From Acorus gramineus (lineage: Eukaryota; Streptophyta; Magnoliopsida; Acorales; Acoraceae): DNA of 64,000 nucleotides. The translations under genes and the position numbers were made by a program. Location: NCBI GenBank assembly GCA_030737835.1, contig CM060850.1, forward strand, positions 2,259,788 to 2,323,787, read 5' to 3'. The notes beneath the pieces are model-generated. The model was not told where the DNA came from. It did not search any database and worked only from the letters and a program-made list of their open reading frames with translations. Below, piece after piece: positions 23,578 to 35,200 of this stretch (position 1 is the stretch's first letter; every line of letters starts with the position of its first letter).

Positions 23578-24033
23578 ATGATCAAGTCGAAGAGACTCAT
23601 CGAGATGGCAAGGAAGTGGCACAGAACAGCCTCTCTAGGGAGGAGGAGGAGGATCAGTCTTGGCGCGAGAGCCCGCGCCGTCGCCGCCATCGCCAACGAA
23701 GGACACTTCGTGGTCTACACCGTCGACGGGAAGCGGTTCGTGGTTCCCTTGGCACACCTTGGGAGTCCCATCTTCAAGAGGCTCCTGAGGATGTCAGAGG
23801 AGGAGTTCGGTTTCCCGGGCGGTGGTGGCGTCAACGGGCGAATCACGCTACCCTGCGATGCGGCCGTCATGAGTTACGTGCTATTGCTGATGGAGAGGAG
23901 GGTGTCTCAGGACGTGGAGGGGGCTTTGTTGGTCTCCATCGCTGCCGGTCCCGGTCGATGCTCTGCTTCTTGCCTGCCTTCTTCGCAGCAGGGGCAACTG
24001 TTGCTTGGGCAGCAAATGAGTTGTGGGTATTGA
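23578..24033 (+). CDS. SAUR61-68-like auxin-responsive protein (151 aa)
   Basis: Intronless. Start ATG 23578 gives MIKSKRLIEMARKWHRTASL, the clade N-terminus; the frame has no upstream ATG that is better. An Arg-rich linker (GRRRRISLGARARAVAA) precedes the SAUR domain at about residue 42: GHFVVYTVDGKRFVVPLAHL, IFKRLLRMSEEEFGFPGGGG, CDAAVMSYVLLLMERRVSQD and VEGALLVSI. A glycine-rich insertion (GGGGVNGR) sits in the loop where siblings have GDGP or ADDD. The C-terminus is Ser/Gln-rich. The gene is markedly more GC-rich than its surroundings and than SAUR copy 1. Family role as above. Confidence 0.93.
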   Translation: MIKSKRLIEMARKWHRTASLGRRRRISLGARARAVAAIANEGHFVVYTVDGKRFVVPLAHLGSPIFKRLLRMSEEEFGFPGGGGVNGRITLPCDAAVMSYVLLLMERRVSQDVEGALLVSIAAGPGRCSASCLPSSQQGQLLLGQQMSCGY

Positions 24034-24132
24034 AGGATGCATGTTATGAGATTTTTGTGTGTATATATGTTCATATTTATTTTATTTTTTTGTTACTTTT
24101 CTTCTGATCGACCGGCTCATGACCGTTTAAGT

Positions 24133-25184
24133 ATGTGCACGTTTATTAAAACTAAAAGCCGAATATTATAATTTTTAGCTTGTAATAAGTAGTCATTTTA
24201 TGTTTGTTTAAACTTATTATAACTCATTTGAGGTTGCACTTGGATGTAAGATTGCAATGCTAAGTTTTTTAGCTAGGATGTTTTTAGAAACACAGTTTGA
24301 AAAACACATTCTGAGGGTGTAATAGTGATGGCTGCTTCATGAAACACAGATTTTGAGGCACAGTTCAGAGATAAAATCTTATAATGATGATTTTATTTAA
24401 GTTGATCTGTTTGGTAACAGCTTTTAGCTTTAACTTATAAAAAAAAGCTAAAAGCTGTTTTTTAGGGTGTTGCCAAATGAGGCTTTAAAATCTTGTATTT
24501 TAAACTCAGTTTTTAAAAACCGTTATTTTATTAACTTTTGAATCGCAAGATTTTTTTTGCCTAAAAAAAGGAAGACGATGGTTTGAAAAGATAAACGCTA
24601 AGAATATGTTCGGATCCGAGTTTATGAATTTTTAATTTTTCAAATACAAAATTTACCTAAACTCGTATCCATACAGGGCCTAATTTAGCAAAAATAAGTT
24701 TCAAAAGTCATAATCTCAAGTTGGGCAAATGGTGCTTTTCAAATTATAGTTTATAGATTGTTTTTTTAAAAAAAAAAAAATCTTTTGAACAGTAATGTCT
24801 TTAACTTTTTTTACTAATGAATAAATTATTTTTTAAAAAAATATGTACATCAATGACTAAATTTATTACATGGAATATAATATCTGAAAATTATTACACT
24901 GAATTTGAACTTTTATATATGTTGTATTAATTTATTTTTAAATATTCATAAAAGTAATTTTACAAGTAAAACTACCTTATTTTATTAACATAAATTAAAT
25001 TTAACTACTACATTTGAAAGGGGTATTTTTTATAATTACACAGCAAAAAATTATTTTACAATTTGTTCTAACAAACATTCATTGTTGTTTATTCTCTATT
25101 AACTGCTTATGAGAAAAATTAAAATCTATTATCTGCACGCTATAATCTATAATGTGTGTATAAAAGTTGTAACAAACATGGCCA
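24133..25184. mobile_element. ACTTATAAGTT-type MITE interrupted by other insertions
   Basis: Left CACGTTTATTAAAACTAAAA and right AAAGTTGTAACAAACATGG correspond to the ends of the 22312 element. Inside, about 24232-24490 differs and carries AAAAGCTAAAAGCTG/CAGCTTTTAGCTTT inverted blocks, probably a separate insertion. Boundaries are approximate. Confidence 0.45.
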
Positions 25185-25460
25185 TAAGGGTAGGAAACAT
25201 AGAGAAAGTGTAGGAAAGGAGAAATTAAAACAAAAAGGGAAGACCCTGTCGTCTGCTTTCTTGGTTAGAAGAGACGTTTATATAGGCTAACAGACGGCCA
25301 ACATCATCCTGCTATTCCATAATAGTCATGTGCCCATTATGAAAGGTCACCTACCTCACTCCTGCTACACTCCGGCTATGAAGCGTCCCCAATCGCGAAC
25401 GCAGTAGCAAAAAAATTCCCACATGTTTTATCAGCACAAAAGCACCCCTAGTCGTTTTTA

Positions 25461-26428
25461 GGACAATTTTTTGTAAATAACCTTGATAATTTTTTTTAAT
25501 TTCACATTTAACTCTCACCTTTTTTATTTGCATATTCTAATCCTGGACCCGATCAACGCTGCCATGCCAGCATTGATTGATTTTTTTTTTTTTCTCTTAT
25601 GAAGGCGTGTTATATATAACACACCTCCAGTATAAAAACAGTACTCACCTGGATGCTGTTTTTTTTTTTTACTTAATTAACACTGAAGACGTGCTATATA
25701 TAACACATCTTCAGTACAAAACAATTTTTAAACAGATGTGTGTTTTATATAACACACCTCCAATGGAAAAAAAAGTTTTTAAGTGGCAATATTAAACAAA
25801 CCTAATATGATAGTGTTTGATTTTTTTTCCTATTCGGCCCTATTTAATTTTTTAGTTTTTTAATTTTTGGTTTGTAAGAACAAAAGAAGTGGATGGGAAT
25901 ATATTTTTTTGGTTCGGTATTAAAAATTCTTGTACTGTTCAAATTCAAATATGTTCTCATCCACCCCCCTCGTTCTTACAAATAAAAAAATAAAAAATTA
26001 ATAGGGCCCAAATAGAAAAAAAATAATCAAACATCACCATATTATTATGTGATGTTTAATACTGAAGGCGTGTTTTATATATAACACGTCTTCACTTAAA
26101 AATTGTTTTCCATTGGAGATGTGTTATATATAACATGTCTCCAGTGTTAATCAAATAAAAAAAACAGCACCAGATTTTTTCACTCTCTATTTAAAAATTA
26201 TTTTTACTAGATGTGTGTTATATAAAACACATCTCCAGTATCAATCAGATTAAAAAACTTGATTGTTGTTTTCATACTAAAAACGTATTATATATAACAC
26301 GCTAAAAAAAAATGAACACTGACGTGACAGTGTTGACCGGTCCAAGATTAGAATATGCATATAAAAATAGAGAGGATTAAAAATAAAATTAAAAAAAATA
26401 ATCAGAGTTATTTACAAAAATTACCATT
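25461..26428. mobile_element. Large foldback element with palindrome array
   Basis: The left half and the reverse complement of the right half can be aligned almost end to end. The outer arm GTAAATAACCTTGATAATTT (25473) faces GTAAATAACTCTGATTATTT on the minus strand near 26419; TGCATATTCTAATCCTGGAC faces its mate near 26345; the inner arm TTGATTTTTTTTCCTATTCG (25818) faces the strand-reversed block near 26020. Centre is about 25945. Within the arms lie seven copies of an imperfect palindrome built on GTGTTATATATAACAC with GGAGGTG/CACCTCC-like flanks: 25601-25630, 25683-25714, 25733-25765, 26061-26094, 26111-26146, 26209-26240 and 26279-26303. There is no coding capacity. It resembles a foldback or long-TIR non-autonomous transposon; no flanking duplication was identified. 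Confidence 0.75.
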
Positions 26429-26684
26429 CTTTTATTAATGTATAACTTTTTTTCCCTTTTTTTTTTTTTTTTTTTTTTTTTTTGGGTGGCATTGGCTTTT
26501 TTTGTATGTCACACTTTTGTCTGTTTCGATCAAATCAAATCGATTTCACGCTGCAAAAACTACAATAATAGGAGAAAAATGTAACAAATCCATGTGCCAA
26601 TCTGAACCCAATCATTCTATGTAAATAAATAACCCCAAACACCTCTCTCCGCGAAACCTAAAAAAATCACTACTTTCAGCAGAA

Positions 26685-27224
26685 ATGGAGATATCTCCCC
26701 ACCCAACAAATGAAGAGCAGGAGATGACTCTGAGACCTTTCAAGCTCACCGACATTGACGACTTCATGGCGTGGGTGACCGACGATCGAGTGAGTGCTCT
26801 CACTCATTGGGACACCTGCACCACCAAAGAAGAAGCTCTCAACTACTTAACCAAAACCATAATCCCCCATCCATGGTTCATGGCTATATGTCTCAACGGG
26901 AAGCCAGTCGGGTCTATTTTTGTGATGCCTGGAACCGGGAAGCACAAGTGTCGAGCCGAAGTCGGATACGCGTTGGCCTTCAAGTATTGGGGACGAGGGA
27001 TCGTGACTCGGGCGATGAAGATGGTAGTACATCTTGCGTTTGAGGAGTGGCCGCAGCTGGAGAGGATTGAAGCTTTGGTTGCACTGGAAAATGTGAGTTC
27101 TCAGAGGGTGTTGGAGAAGGCAGGGTTCTTCAAGGAGGGGGTGCTTGTGAGGTATTGTAACATGAAAGGTAAGACATGGGACATGGTAATGTATAGTTAT
27201 GTCCCAAATTATCCTAGGGTTTGA
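26685..27224 (+). CDS. GNAT-family N-acetyltransferase, RimJ/RimL type (179 aa)
   Basis: Intronless. The full Acetyltransf_3-type GNAT fold is recognisable: N-terminal MTLRPFKLTDIDDFMAW (about 14-30), the strand-4/acetyl-CoA-binding region EVGYALAFKYWGRGIVTRAM (92-111; the WGRGI loop is the pyrophosphate-binding R/Q-x-x-G-x-G/A-like site), and the C-terminal ALENVSSQRVLEKAGFFKEG (133-152), the ENxxSxRVLEKxGF motif of RimJ/RimL-like enzymes. The family transfers acetyl from acetyl-CoA to amino groups, often protein N-termini or small molecules. Plant members of this subfamily are usually annotated N-acetyltransferase p20-like and their substrates are largely unknown. There is no signal peptide or membrane segment, so cytosolic or nuclear location is inferred. 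Length is normal. It stands alone, with the foldback element upstream. Confidence 0.9.
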   Translation: MEISPHPTNEEQEMTLRPFKLTDIDDFMAWVTDDRVSALTHWDTCTTKEEALNYLTKTIIPHPWFMAICLNGKPVGSIFVMPGTGKHKCRAEVGYALAFKYWGRGIVTRAMKMVVHLAFEEWPQLERIEALVALENVSSQRVLEKAGFFKEGVLVRYCNMKGKTWDMVMYSYVPNYPRV

Positions 27225-29207
27225 ATTGTCGGTCACAGATTACTGTAACCAACCCTGTGTACTTGATTTTGTGGACATGATTTGCATTTGTGTCTCACCA
27301 AAATGAAGCTTCTTTCCTACTCGCTCGTTCGTGGATTTCAAAGACATCTCTTATAGATGCATTTATAGAATCTATATATGGTGTGTATATATCTATTCTA
27401 GTAAGTTATGCTACACTCAGTTTAACGACCGTTTCTCAGACTTCACGTTAGGAGGAGAATAAATCATAGTCACGCATTAACGTTAATTAAGCCCCCGTTT
27501 GGAATCGAAATAAACCTCCAAATAATCTGGTATCGATTGGAATAAGGGTTTTAACCCGTTTGTTTGCCTGGTATATCATAAAATATCTTATGCAGAATAA
27601 ACTGGTATAACATGGTATATGGATTCCAACCAACCCTTAGAATTAAAGTTATCTTACCCCCCATATGGGGTGTGATATTAAGTTATTCGCTCCCGATAGC
27701 TATACTGGGATAGATAACAATCCAAGCTGCATAAGCAACTTTTTGTTTGGTTGTCTATTTTGTTATTCTCATTGAGAAACGTAAAAATGATTTTTTTGTT
27801 GTTTGGTTCACCTTGGATAAAGTGATAATAAATGATTGATAAGTGATGAATAAGAGTTTATGATTTCTTAAATGACAATTATACCCCCTGAGAATAGTAT
27901 GAGAGATATATGATTGATTTGATAGATATGACAGTTTTTAGAATCTGTGTGAGTCTGTTATGAGATAAAATTTTTAAAATGACAGAGAATGGTATTTTTA
28001 TCCATTGGCATAGATCAGCCTTGATAAGCAATTCCACTATTTCCTTAGAATAGTTATCAGACCTTATCCTAGCTTATCCAGACATAACTATCGGGATTTA
28101 TTTTATAAAAAAAAATAACTTTTTTTAGCTATTCTCATCTCTTCTTCATTATTCTTGCCTTATGTTCCACGCCATTCGAGGGATTGCCCACTGTCAAATC
28201 AACTGTCATCATCTCTTATAAATCACCTGTTAAATCAACTATCATTATTTTTCACCTTTTATAAATCTTTATCCATATTTTATTCACATTTTACCCAAAC
28301 AAAACATTTAGGGACTATTTGGCTAGAGGAATAGGGGTGGAATAGGGGAGAATAAGACAAAAAAGTCGTTTGGGTAGAAGGAATAAAGGGGTTTAACTAT
28401 GCGAAATTAGGAGAGAATAAGTTAGTATTTGTATTCCAAGTCCACCAATGGAACTAAGTTATTCCTCCACTGAAATAAGGGAACCCACCTATCAAATCAT
28501 CTGTCATCACATCAAATCACCTATCATCACCTCTTATACATCAATGAGACTCACATGTCAAATCAAATTTTTATACCTTATTCACATCTTATTCTTCATC
28601 AACCAAACACTCCAACCTTTATTATTACGTTTCCCAATAAGAATAACTGAAAACACAACCAAACACAAAATCTCTTATTGCATTGATAAAATCAACAATT
28701 GCTGAAATACATATAAACCCCAAAATAGCTTATGTCTCTATCCAAACGGGCTCTTATTCTTATGTTTACCAATGAGAATAATTCAAAACACAATCAAACA
28801 CAAAATCATTTTATCCTTATTTATGCTCATTTATGCTAGAATAATTACCCAAGAAAAAATCTTATTCCTGTTCCAAACGGGGTAAGGGGGTGAGATTTGT
28901 CCAACTATCAATCCGGGTGTCAATCTGTCATGCATTACTGATCGAACTTACAAAACATTGGCAGGACCGAATCCGGTCCCACAAAACTGTCTGCACAAGT
29001 AGAAAAACATTTCAATACCAACATTTCTACATGAAATGGATAATCACATAAATCCACATTTTGGAGGATAAATAAACAAATTATTTAAAAGGGTAAAACA
29101 CTCACTTTCCTACATGAATGGAATGCTAAGGGAGGGGGGAAAAATTCTCTAACAAGGATCAATAAGCTACGTGAGTATGCACGCACACAATCAATGTTAA
29201 TATAGAC
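27225..29207. other. Intergenic DNA between GNAT and PAT10-like genes (convergent)
   Basis: The two genes converge here. The space is mainly one composite of nested MITEs (27491-28882). About 28890-29207 is probably the 3' UTR and flank of the minus-strand PAT10-like gene. No other gene is visible. Confidence 0.6.
27491..28882 (-). mobile_element. Harbinger-like MITE with two nested MITE insertions
   Basis: The outer element is bounded by TAA at 27488-27490 and 28883-28885, with ends GCCCCCGTTTGGAAT and TTCCAAACGGGG. The outer sequence (TGGTATATGGATTCCAACC, CTGTCAAATCAACTGTCATC, AACACAATCAAACACAAAAT) matches 49214-49673 in order. It is split twice: at about 27655-28188 by an element like the one at 44448-44975 (CGATAGCTATACTGGGATAG ... 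ATAACTATCGGGATTTATT), and at about 28311-28750 by an element like those at 45478-46315 (TTTGGCTAGAGGAATAGGGG). Open stretches such as 28448-28705 are within these elements and are not genes. Confidence 0.75.
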
Positions 29208-32200
29208 TCAGAAACATCGACAGGAGACAATGTCTATGCACGTGTATGGTCGCGCTCTTTCTTCCATATCATCCCTTGTGGAAACCGGTTCCATTGCATA
29301 GAGGCTGTCACGGGAGCAGCAGAAATCATACAGGTTTCTGCAGACACCTTTGCTAAAGGGATGAACCCTCTCTGGTATTTCCCTGCAAATCCAAAGATTT
29401 TTGCTTGAGCTCGAAATATTTCTATTCAGATCAGTGAAGGAAAGAAACAGATAGGGCGTACCGGAGGTATGGAATTCGGCGCCTCCTAATGAGTTCGTAG
29501 GTGGTTTGATTAGTCAGTATAAGATAACTGCACGAAATCGACAATGGATTACGTACTAGTTTAGTTGAAGCTATCTCAGTAAACAAAATCAAGAGATAAT
29601 TACAATTTCAGTTACAAGATTTTCTACATCACTGTATCTACAGCACTTCAATTTCTCATTACCCATTGACTGTCTACCATAGAGTGTTTCTCTGTGGATG
29701 TCATTTTGCTTCGGACATACACTTCCCAGCAACCATGCTCCACAAATATAGCAATCAAAGACATTATCTTAGAGTTCAAGTCAAAGGAGAAAAGTTAATT
29801 GAGAGGATAGGAGTGTAGGACTAAAATATCAGGTGTATGCCTGTATGGATTCTTTCGTAATGAAAATGAAGTATATCCAGAATATAAACAGGAATGAGTC
29901 AATAAGATCTCAATTTCCACAGACAGCCCTTGACATAGTATGTACATTAAGCTGTAAACAAAAATCATGAAGTGAAAATTGCATGTCACAATCTAGTTTT
30001 TTAACAAGGTTACAATATGCTATAATATATCAAAAGCCTATGACTATGGAGCACAACAGTAAAATTTCTTGTAAAAAAAAAAGTGAAATATAGACATGAT
30101 AACAATGATAGTAGGGACAAACAAAATGGCTAGTGAACCTAAAATATATGGTGTTATGAATGTGATAGTGACCTGAACACTGCCTAACAGATAGCACTGT
30201 TCATGCAAAACAAGTAATCTTACCCATGGAAAATGAGAAGCAAAAGCATAAATATAAGACAGAGAAACAAAATCGCCAAGAATACTATCGCGATTCCATT
30301 CTTCCACCTGATCATACATTCACAAGGAAAGCATCAGTAAAAGACAGACATGCATTCTAATATCAGATTCTCTTTCCTACTCAACAAAGTTAGAATGTTG
30401 TACAATTCAGAGGTGTAAAAGTATCACTGAGGTTAAAAATGTGAAACAACAAAAGGAATACAACTTGACAAGCATGTCTCAATTTCCACAATTTATGTCA
30501 TAAATCAACATAAGACACTGAACATGCATCAAATTTCCCCAGATGAAAGGTTTTAAAAAGATTGGCTGGGTAAATGTTCTAAGCATTTTTTTTTTTTTTT
30601 TTGAGGGGGGTGTTACTTCTACTCAAGGCAGTCCTCAGCAATCTTCCTCTCCCCCCTTCTCCACCCACCCACCCAAAGAGTGTTGGATAAGATTGAAAAA
30701 GAAAAGGAGAAGATTCCTCTGCTGTGGAAATGATAAAAAAAGAAAAGTTGTACATTTGATCAGGTGGGAGCTCATTACAAATAGGAAGTGGCGTGGGAAT
30801 CTTGAGCCTGAGGTGGAGGAACAGTAGTCCTCTTGGAAAAGGCTATGGAGGCTGATTTTTGAGCACCAGAGGTAATTTGGGCAAAGGTTATTATACTACT
30901 CAGACTGAGCTAGCTTGAACTCACCCTTGTAGCCTACAAACCTTCCAGCTTATGGAGAGATGTCATTAAATTTGTTACCAGAATGAATTCAAATTTGAAA
31001 TAGGTAATGGGAAAGATATATTTCTTTGAGAGGATGCTTTAAACAAGGCAGCATTGAGCTCTTCACTAGGTCATCCAGGGTTGCTCTCTGTAGTGAGGAC
31101 ATGGAAGATGAAATCGTGGCAAGGGTGCCTAGGCTGAGAAGAAATCTAAATGATAAGCAGATGATGGAAATCCAGCAGCTTTTGCAGATCCTACAGAATA
31201 TCAATATGAAAATTCTTGCTGCTAATGTGGTGAAGTGGAAAATATCAACACTTGGCTTCTCTGTAAATTCTCTGTACAAGTTGTTTCTGAGGCATCTCAA
31301 AGCAAGAACATTCAGAGTCACAGTGCGGCAGAGAGGAGAACATTAAGGGAGACTTGGAAAGTCAAGTCTCCACTAAAGGTGCAGGTATTCATATAGTAAT
31401 TATGTCAAAATAAGAGTCTAATAAACGTGGTGAGAAGCCGGTGGGATGTTGTGGATTCTCTATTGTGTGAACTATGTGGAACCTATGAGGAGTATGCTGA
31501 TCATCTTTTCATTCGTTGTTGGTTTATGGGAAAGTAATGGGAATACTGAAAAATGAAACTGGGAAAATTTTGAATTTCAACTGTCAGAACCAAGATGTCC
31601 TTTGAGAACTAGAGCAAGTAGGCACCAAGGGCCAAGAAAGCTAAGCTCAACAAGATCATTCAACATGCAGGATTTTCAAAAAGGTTCTCAAGTAAAAAAA
31701 AGACAAATGAACTGTGATATGCATGTATCAGATTCCACCCTTTGTATCACAAATTAAACTTAAAATCTGTTCTTTTGACAAGGAACCTTGGGTGGTATCT
31801 ATCAATGGGTTTGATTTGGAAAAACAGTGGCGCAAGTTTATAAGTTCATAGGCAAATGTATTATTTAGTCATTTGTACTTTTGTCAAATTAATGCTTCAG
31901 AAGTGATATTTCTCAATAAAACACAATCACTGAAGATACAAAATTCATTCATTTCTGGAAACTTTTTAATTCCAAGAAATATATTAGAATAATACTTTTG
32001 TCTTCATCACTTTTCCAACAGAGGGACTGTTAGCGAAACATAGCCATCAAAATTCAATATCAAAATGGAAATTCAGCCAGTGAGGATTTACCATTCCCTT
32101 TCTGTTTTAGCTTCCAAAAAAGATATGTACAAAATGATTGTCCATATACTCAGTACTGTTTCTTCAAAAATATACCACCTGCAACAACAAAAAAAATTGT

Positions 32201-35200
32201 GGTTGAAAAGATGTGAGGTCACTACCACATAGAATGCAGCACTTGAAGAAATTGAACACATGCATTTTGCTGTTTGCAACTGGGTGATTCAGATGCAAGT
32301 AAATTTTGGTATCAGTATCCACTTCAACAAGAACTGTCAACATTTTGCTTAACCATTTGAACATTTATTTCCATTTGTGCAGATGGAAAGTGCATGGGAA
32401 TATGTATGTGTAATAGTAATAAAAACACCTGTTCAAATGTACTCCCAGTAATAAATCTATGATACAAACATAATCTGCTAGCTAATAATCAATAATCCAG
32501 ACATGATAACTTGATTCAAATGGCGAAGTGAGAAAAGACATCAGGTAATCCAATTAACCAAAAAAATAAGTGAATGTTTACATAGTTGTCTGGGCGACGC
32601 CTAGGCGGCTAGGCGGTCCAGATGGACCTAGGCGACTGCCCGCCTAATAGCATGTTAATTAAGCGGGCGCCTAGGCCCGCCTACCCCTCTAAATCGCGCT
32701 TAGCCGGCCTTAATCACGCCTAGCCCGCCCAATCCCTCGCCTAACCTCAAAAATAAAAGACAAAAGAAAAAAACACGATCAAAAGATTAAGATTGAAACA
32801 TCACCTACCCTGTCGGCCAACGGTGTAGCGGATGCTTCCGGTCCCAAGTGAGTCTTTATTGATTTTTTATCTCAACCTCCCATCTCTCAAAATTTCTAAA
32901 CTCTTATCTCATTCTCCCTCAATCTCTTCCTCCTTTTTTCCTTCTTTAATACCACTAGGGTTAGATTATATTAATTTTGTTGAAATGGACATGCACCAAT
33001 AAATTACATCTATGTGTTCTTTATTTATAAATAGCATTCTTCATTTTAAATAGTATTTATGGAAAAATTAAAGTATGGATAAGCAGATAAATAACTTTAA
33101 TATAATTACCAATTTAAATAATAAAATCTTAATTAAGCGCCGCCTAGTCGGCTAGGCGGTTGGCCACCGCCTAGGCTCGCCTAGCCGCCCAGACAACTAT
33201 GATGTTTACGTAGGAAACAAGAATAAGCTCCCAAGAAAAGAAAAGAATCAAGATCTTTACATTTTCATGGCTTCCAGTGCAATTAACTATCATAATTGAG
33301 CTAACATTTATAATTTTGAATTCTTGAATGCAGAAATATAAAGGAAAATTTTCCAATGCGGCCCATGTGTTTAGGTAAATTGTAATAACAAAACAGATAT
33401 TCAAAATTCTATGCCGCTGTCTATATGAATGACCAGAAATGAATCACAGAATTGCATATCCAAGATAAGAACACACCAAAATCGACAATGGTTCCCTCGT
33501 CCAATGCAGGTTCCCAGCCAAACACAATGATGATCAAACTGAAGAACACATTTGTTACAATCATGACAATGCTTTGCTCGTGGAGGCTGCACAAAAATCA
33601 CATTAACATAGTTAGAATAAAGGATGCAGTTCAGCATCATCAACAACACTATATGAGAATATGCAAGTAACTTAAAAATATTTCTTACTAAAGACTTGTT
33701 TTGTACTTATGGGTAATAATTGGTACCATATATTCCACATAAAAGCCTACATAAATAACTAAGAAATTGACAACATACTGAAGGCATCTTAGACTCAGCA
33801 GTGGTCACTGCCTGTTCTTTCCATTATAGCATGCCTGATCTCATCTTGAATACACAATGGATATCATCTCATTTATTTTTATTCTGACATAGATAACCTA
33901 ATGAGGCTTAATTATTGACCAAATGAAGCTCTTGAACAATACTAAAACATATACACCAAATTGACTATGTTGCATTTAAATGGTACTTTCAGTAGATATA
34001 GATAATTCCAACCCTTGAAAGATTAGAGATTCCACAACTTAGCAAGTATAGTTGGAGCCTTTGGAATTAATAGAGGAGAGGTTTGGATACAGAACTGTTT
34101 CAGGAAAAATGATTGGTGAATGTTGGTAATTAAAAAAAAAGAAATCAAATACCTTGGGGAGATTGCCTCATCACAATGATAAGTGGCTTGTTTAAAAAGA
34201 TAAAGTTCATAGAGAATTCAGTTGAGTCTATTAGCAAACTTTAAATTAAAACCTGCATAAATTAACAGAACTACAATCTCATACATCTAAGCCAACTAAA
34301 GCTTTTATGCGCAAAACCAAAAGGTCAAAGACTTTATGGACGAGTTTAAAAAGAATAGTTAGAGTTAGGAACTTTTGTATGGTGTATCTGTCTAGGTAAG
34401 CACATATAGGTTCTTTAATTGATTTAATAGTCCAAACAGCTGCCATAATAGTAGATCTGATCAAGTTCAACTAGTTTTCCTATGACTGTTACTCAATTCA
34501 TGTGTATTGAAACTACATCTACAATATATGGTGCATCATTCACCATGCATAAGAAGTAGCCATACCAGCACAATATTACAATATGTACACGTCCAAGTCC
34601 TGCAAAAAGAAATAAGACCTTAGTTGTATATCCTCTATGCAAAAAATTTATTTGAATGTCAGGTAGATAATTATAAGAATTCAAGAAATAAACGTTTATG
34701 TGGATGTTGATATGGCATTGAAGCAACCAAAAAAAAAATCTAAGAAGCACAAATTCCATTATGAAACTTGACTGCAAAAAAGTGATAGAATGGTATAGCA
34801 ACTCCCGTGTGCCTACTTTAACTAAAGAAACAATCAACTAAACAAGTATACTTATAAAATATAACTAAAGAAAAATGAATCCGCCAGAAATTATGTTGTC
34901 AAAACTTGGGAACATTTTGAAATAACAAAGATGTAAGTTCCACAAAACCTAGAAACAAAAGCTTAGACAACTCAGAGATCCAACATGAAAGTCCTAGCGT
35001 GTCAGAAAGAACTTTTTCATGCAAAGTAATGGCTCGGGATGCATTTATGTACACGGGAAACATTAGACTCGCTTACATTGTTCAGCCATTTCATAAACTG
35101 GAATTATTAAGTGATGCAAGTGTGATACATGAAAATGCTGGACAAGCACCTTGACCAAGCTGACATACGTTTACTATAAAAATATTCCCTAAGTATTTCA

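Larger units (their letters stand above)
24034..26684. other. Intergenic DNA between SAUR 4 and the GNAT gene
   Basis: Holds an interrupted ACTTATAAGTT-type MITE (24133-25184), the large foldback element at 25461-26428 and a T-run of about 25-30 bases at 26454-26483. The last roughly 100 bases should be the GNAT leader and promoter. No clear TATA box was seen there. Confidence 0.6.

Noticed and set aside
25601..26303. CRISPR-like array (repeated palindromes with spacers)
   Set aside because: This is a plant nuclear context, repeat spacing is irregular, repeats are imperfect and in both orientations, and the whole is a large inverted repeat.
28448..28705. Recurrent small open frames (also at 44478, 45474, 45961 and 57535) as a conserved short-protein family
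   Set aside because: They recur because the same MITEs recur; similarity extends equally through non-coding parts and both strands are open.
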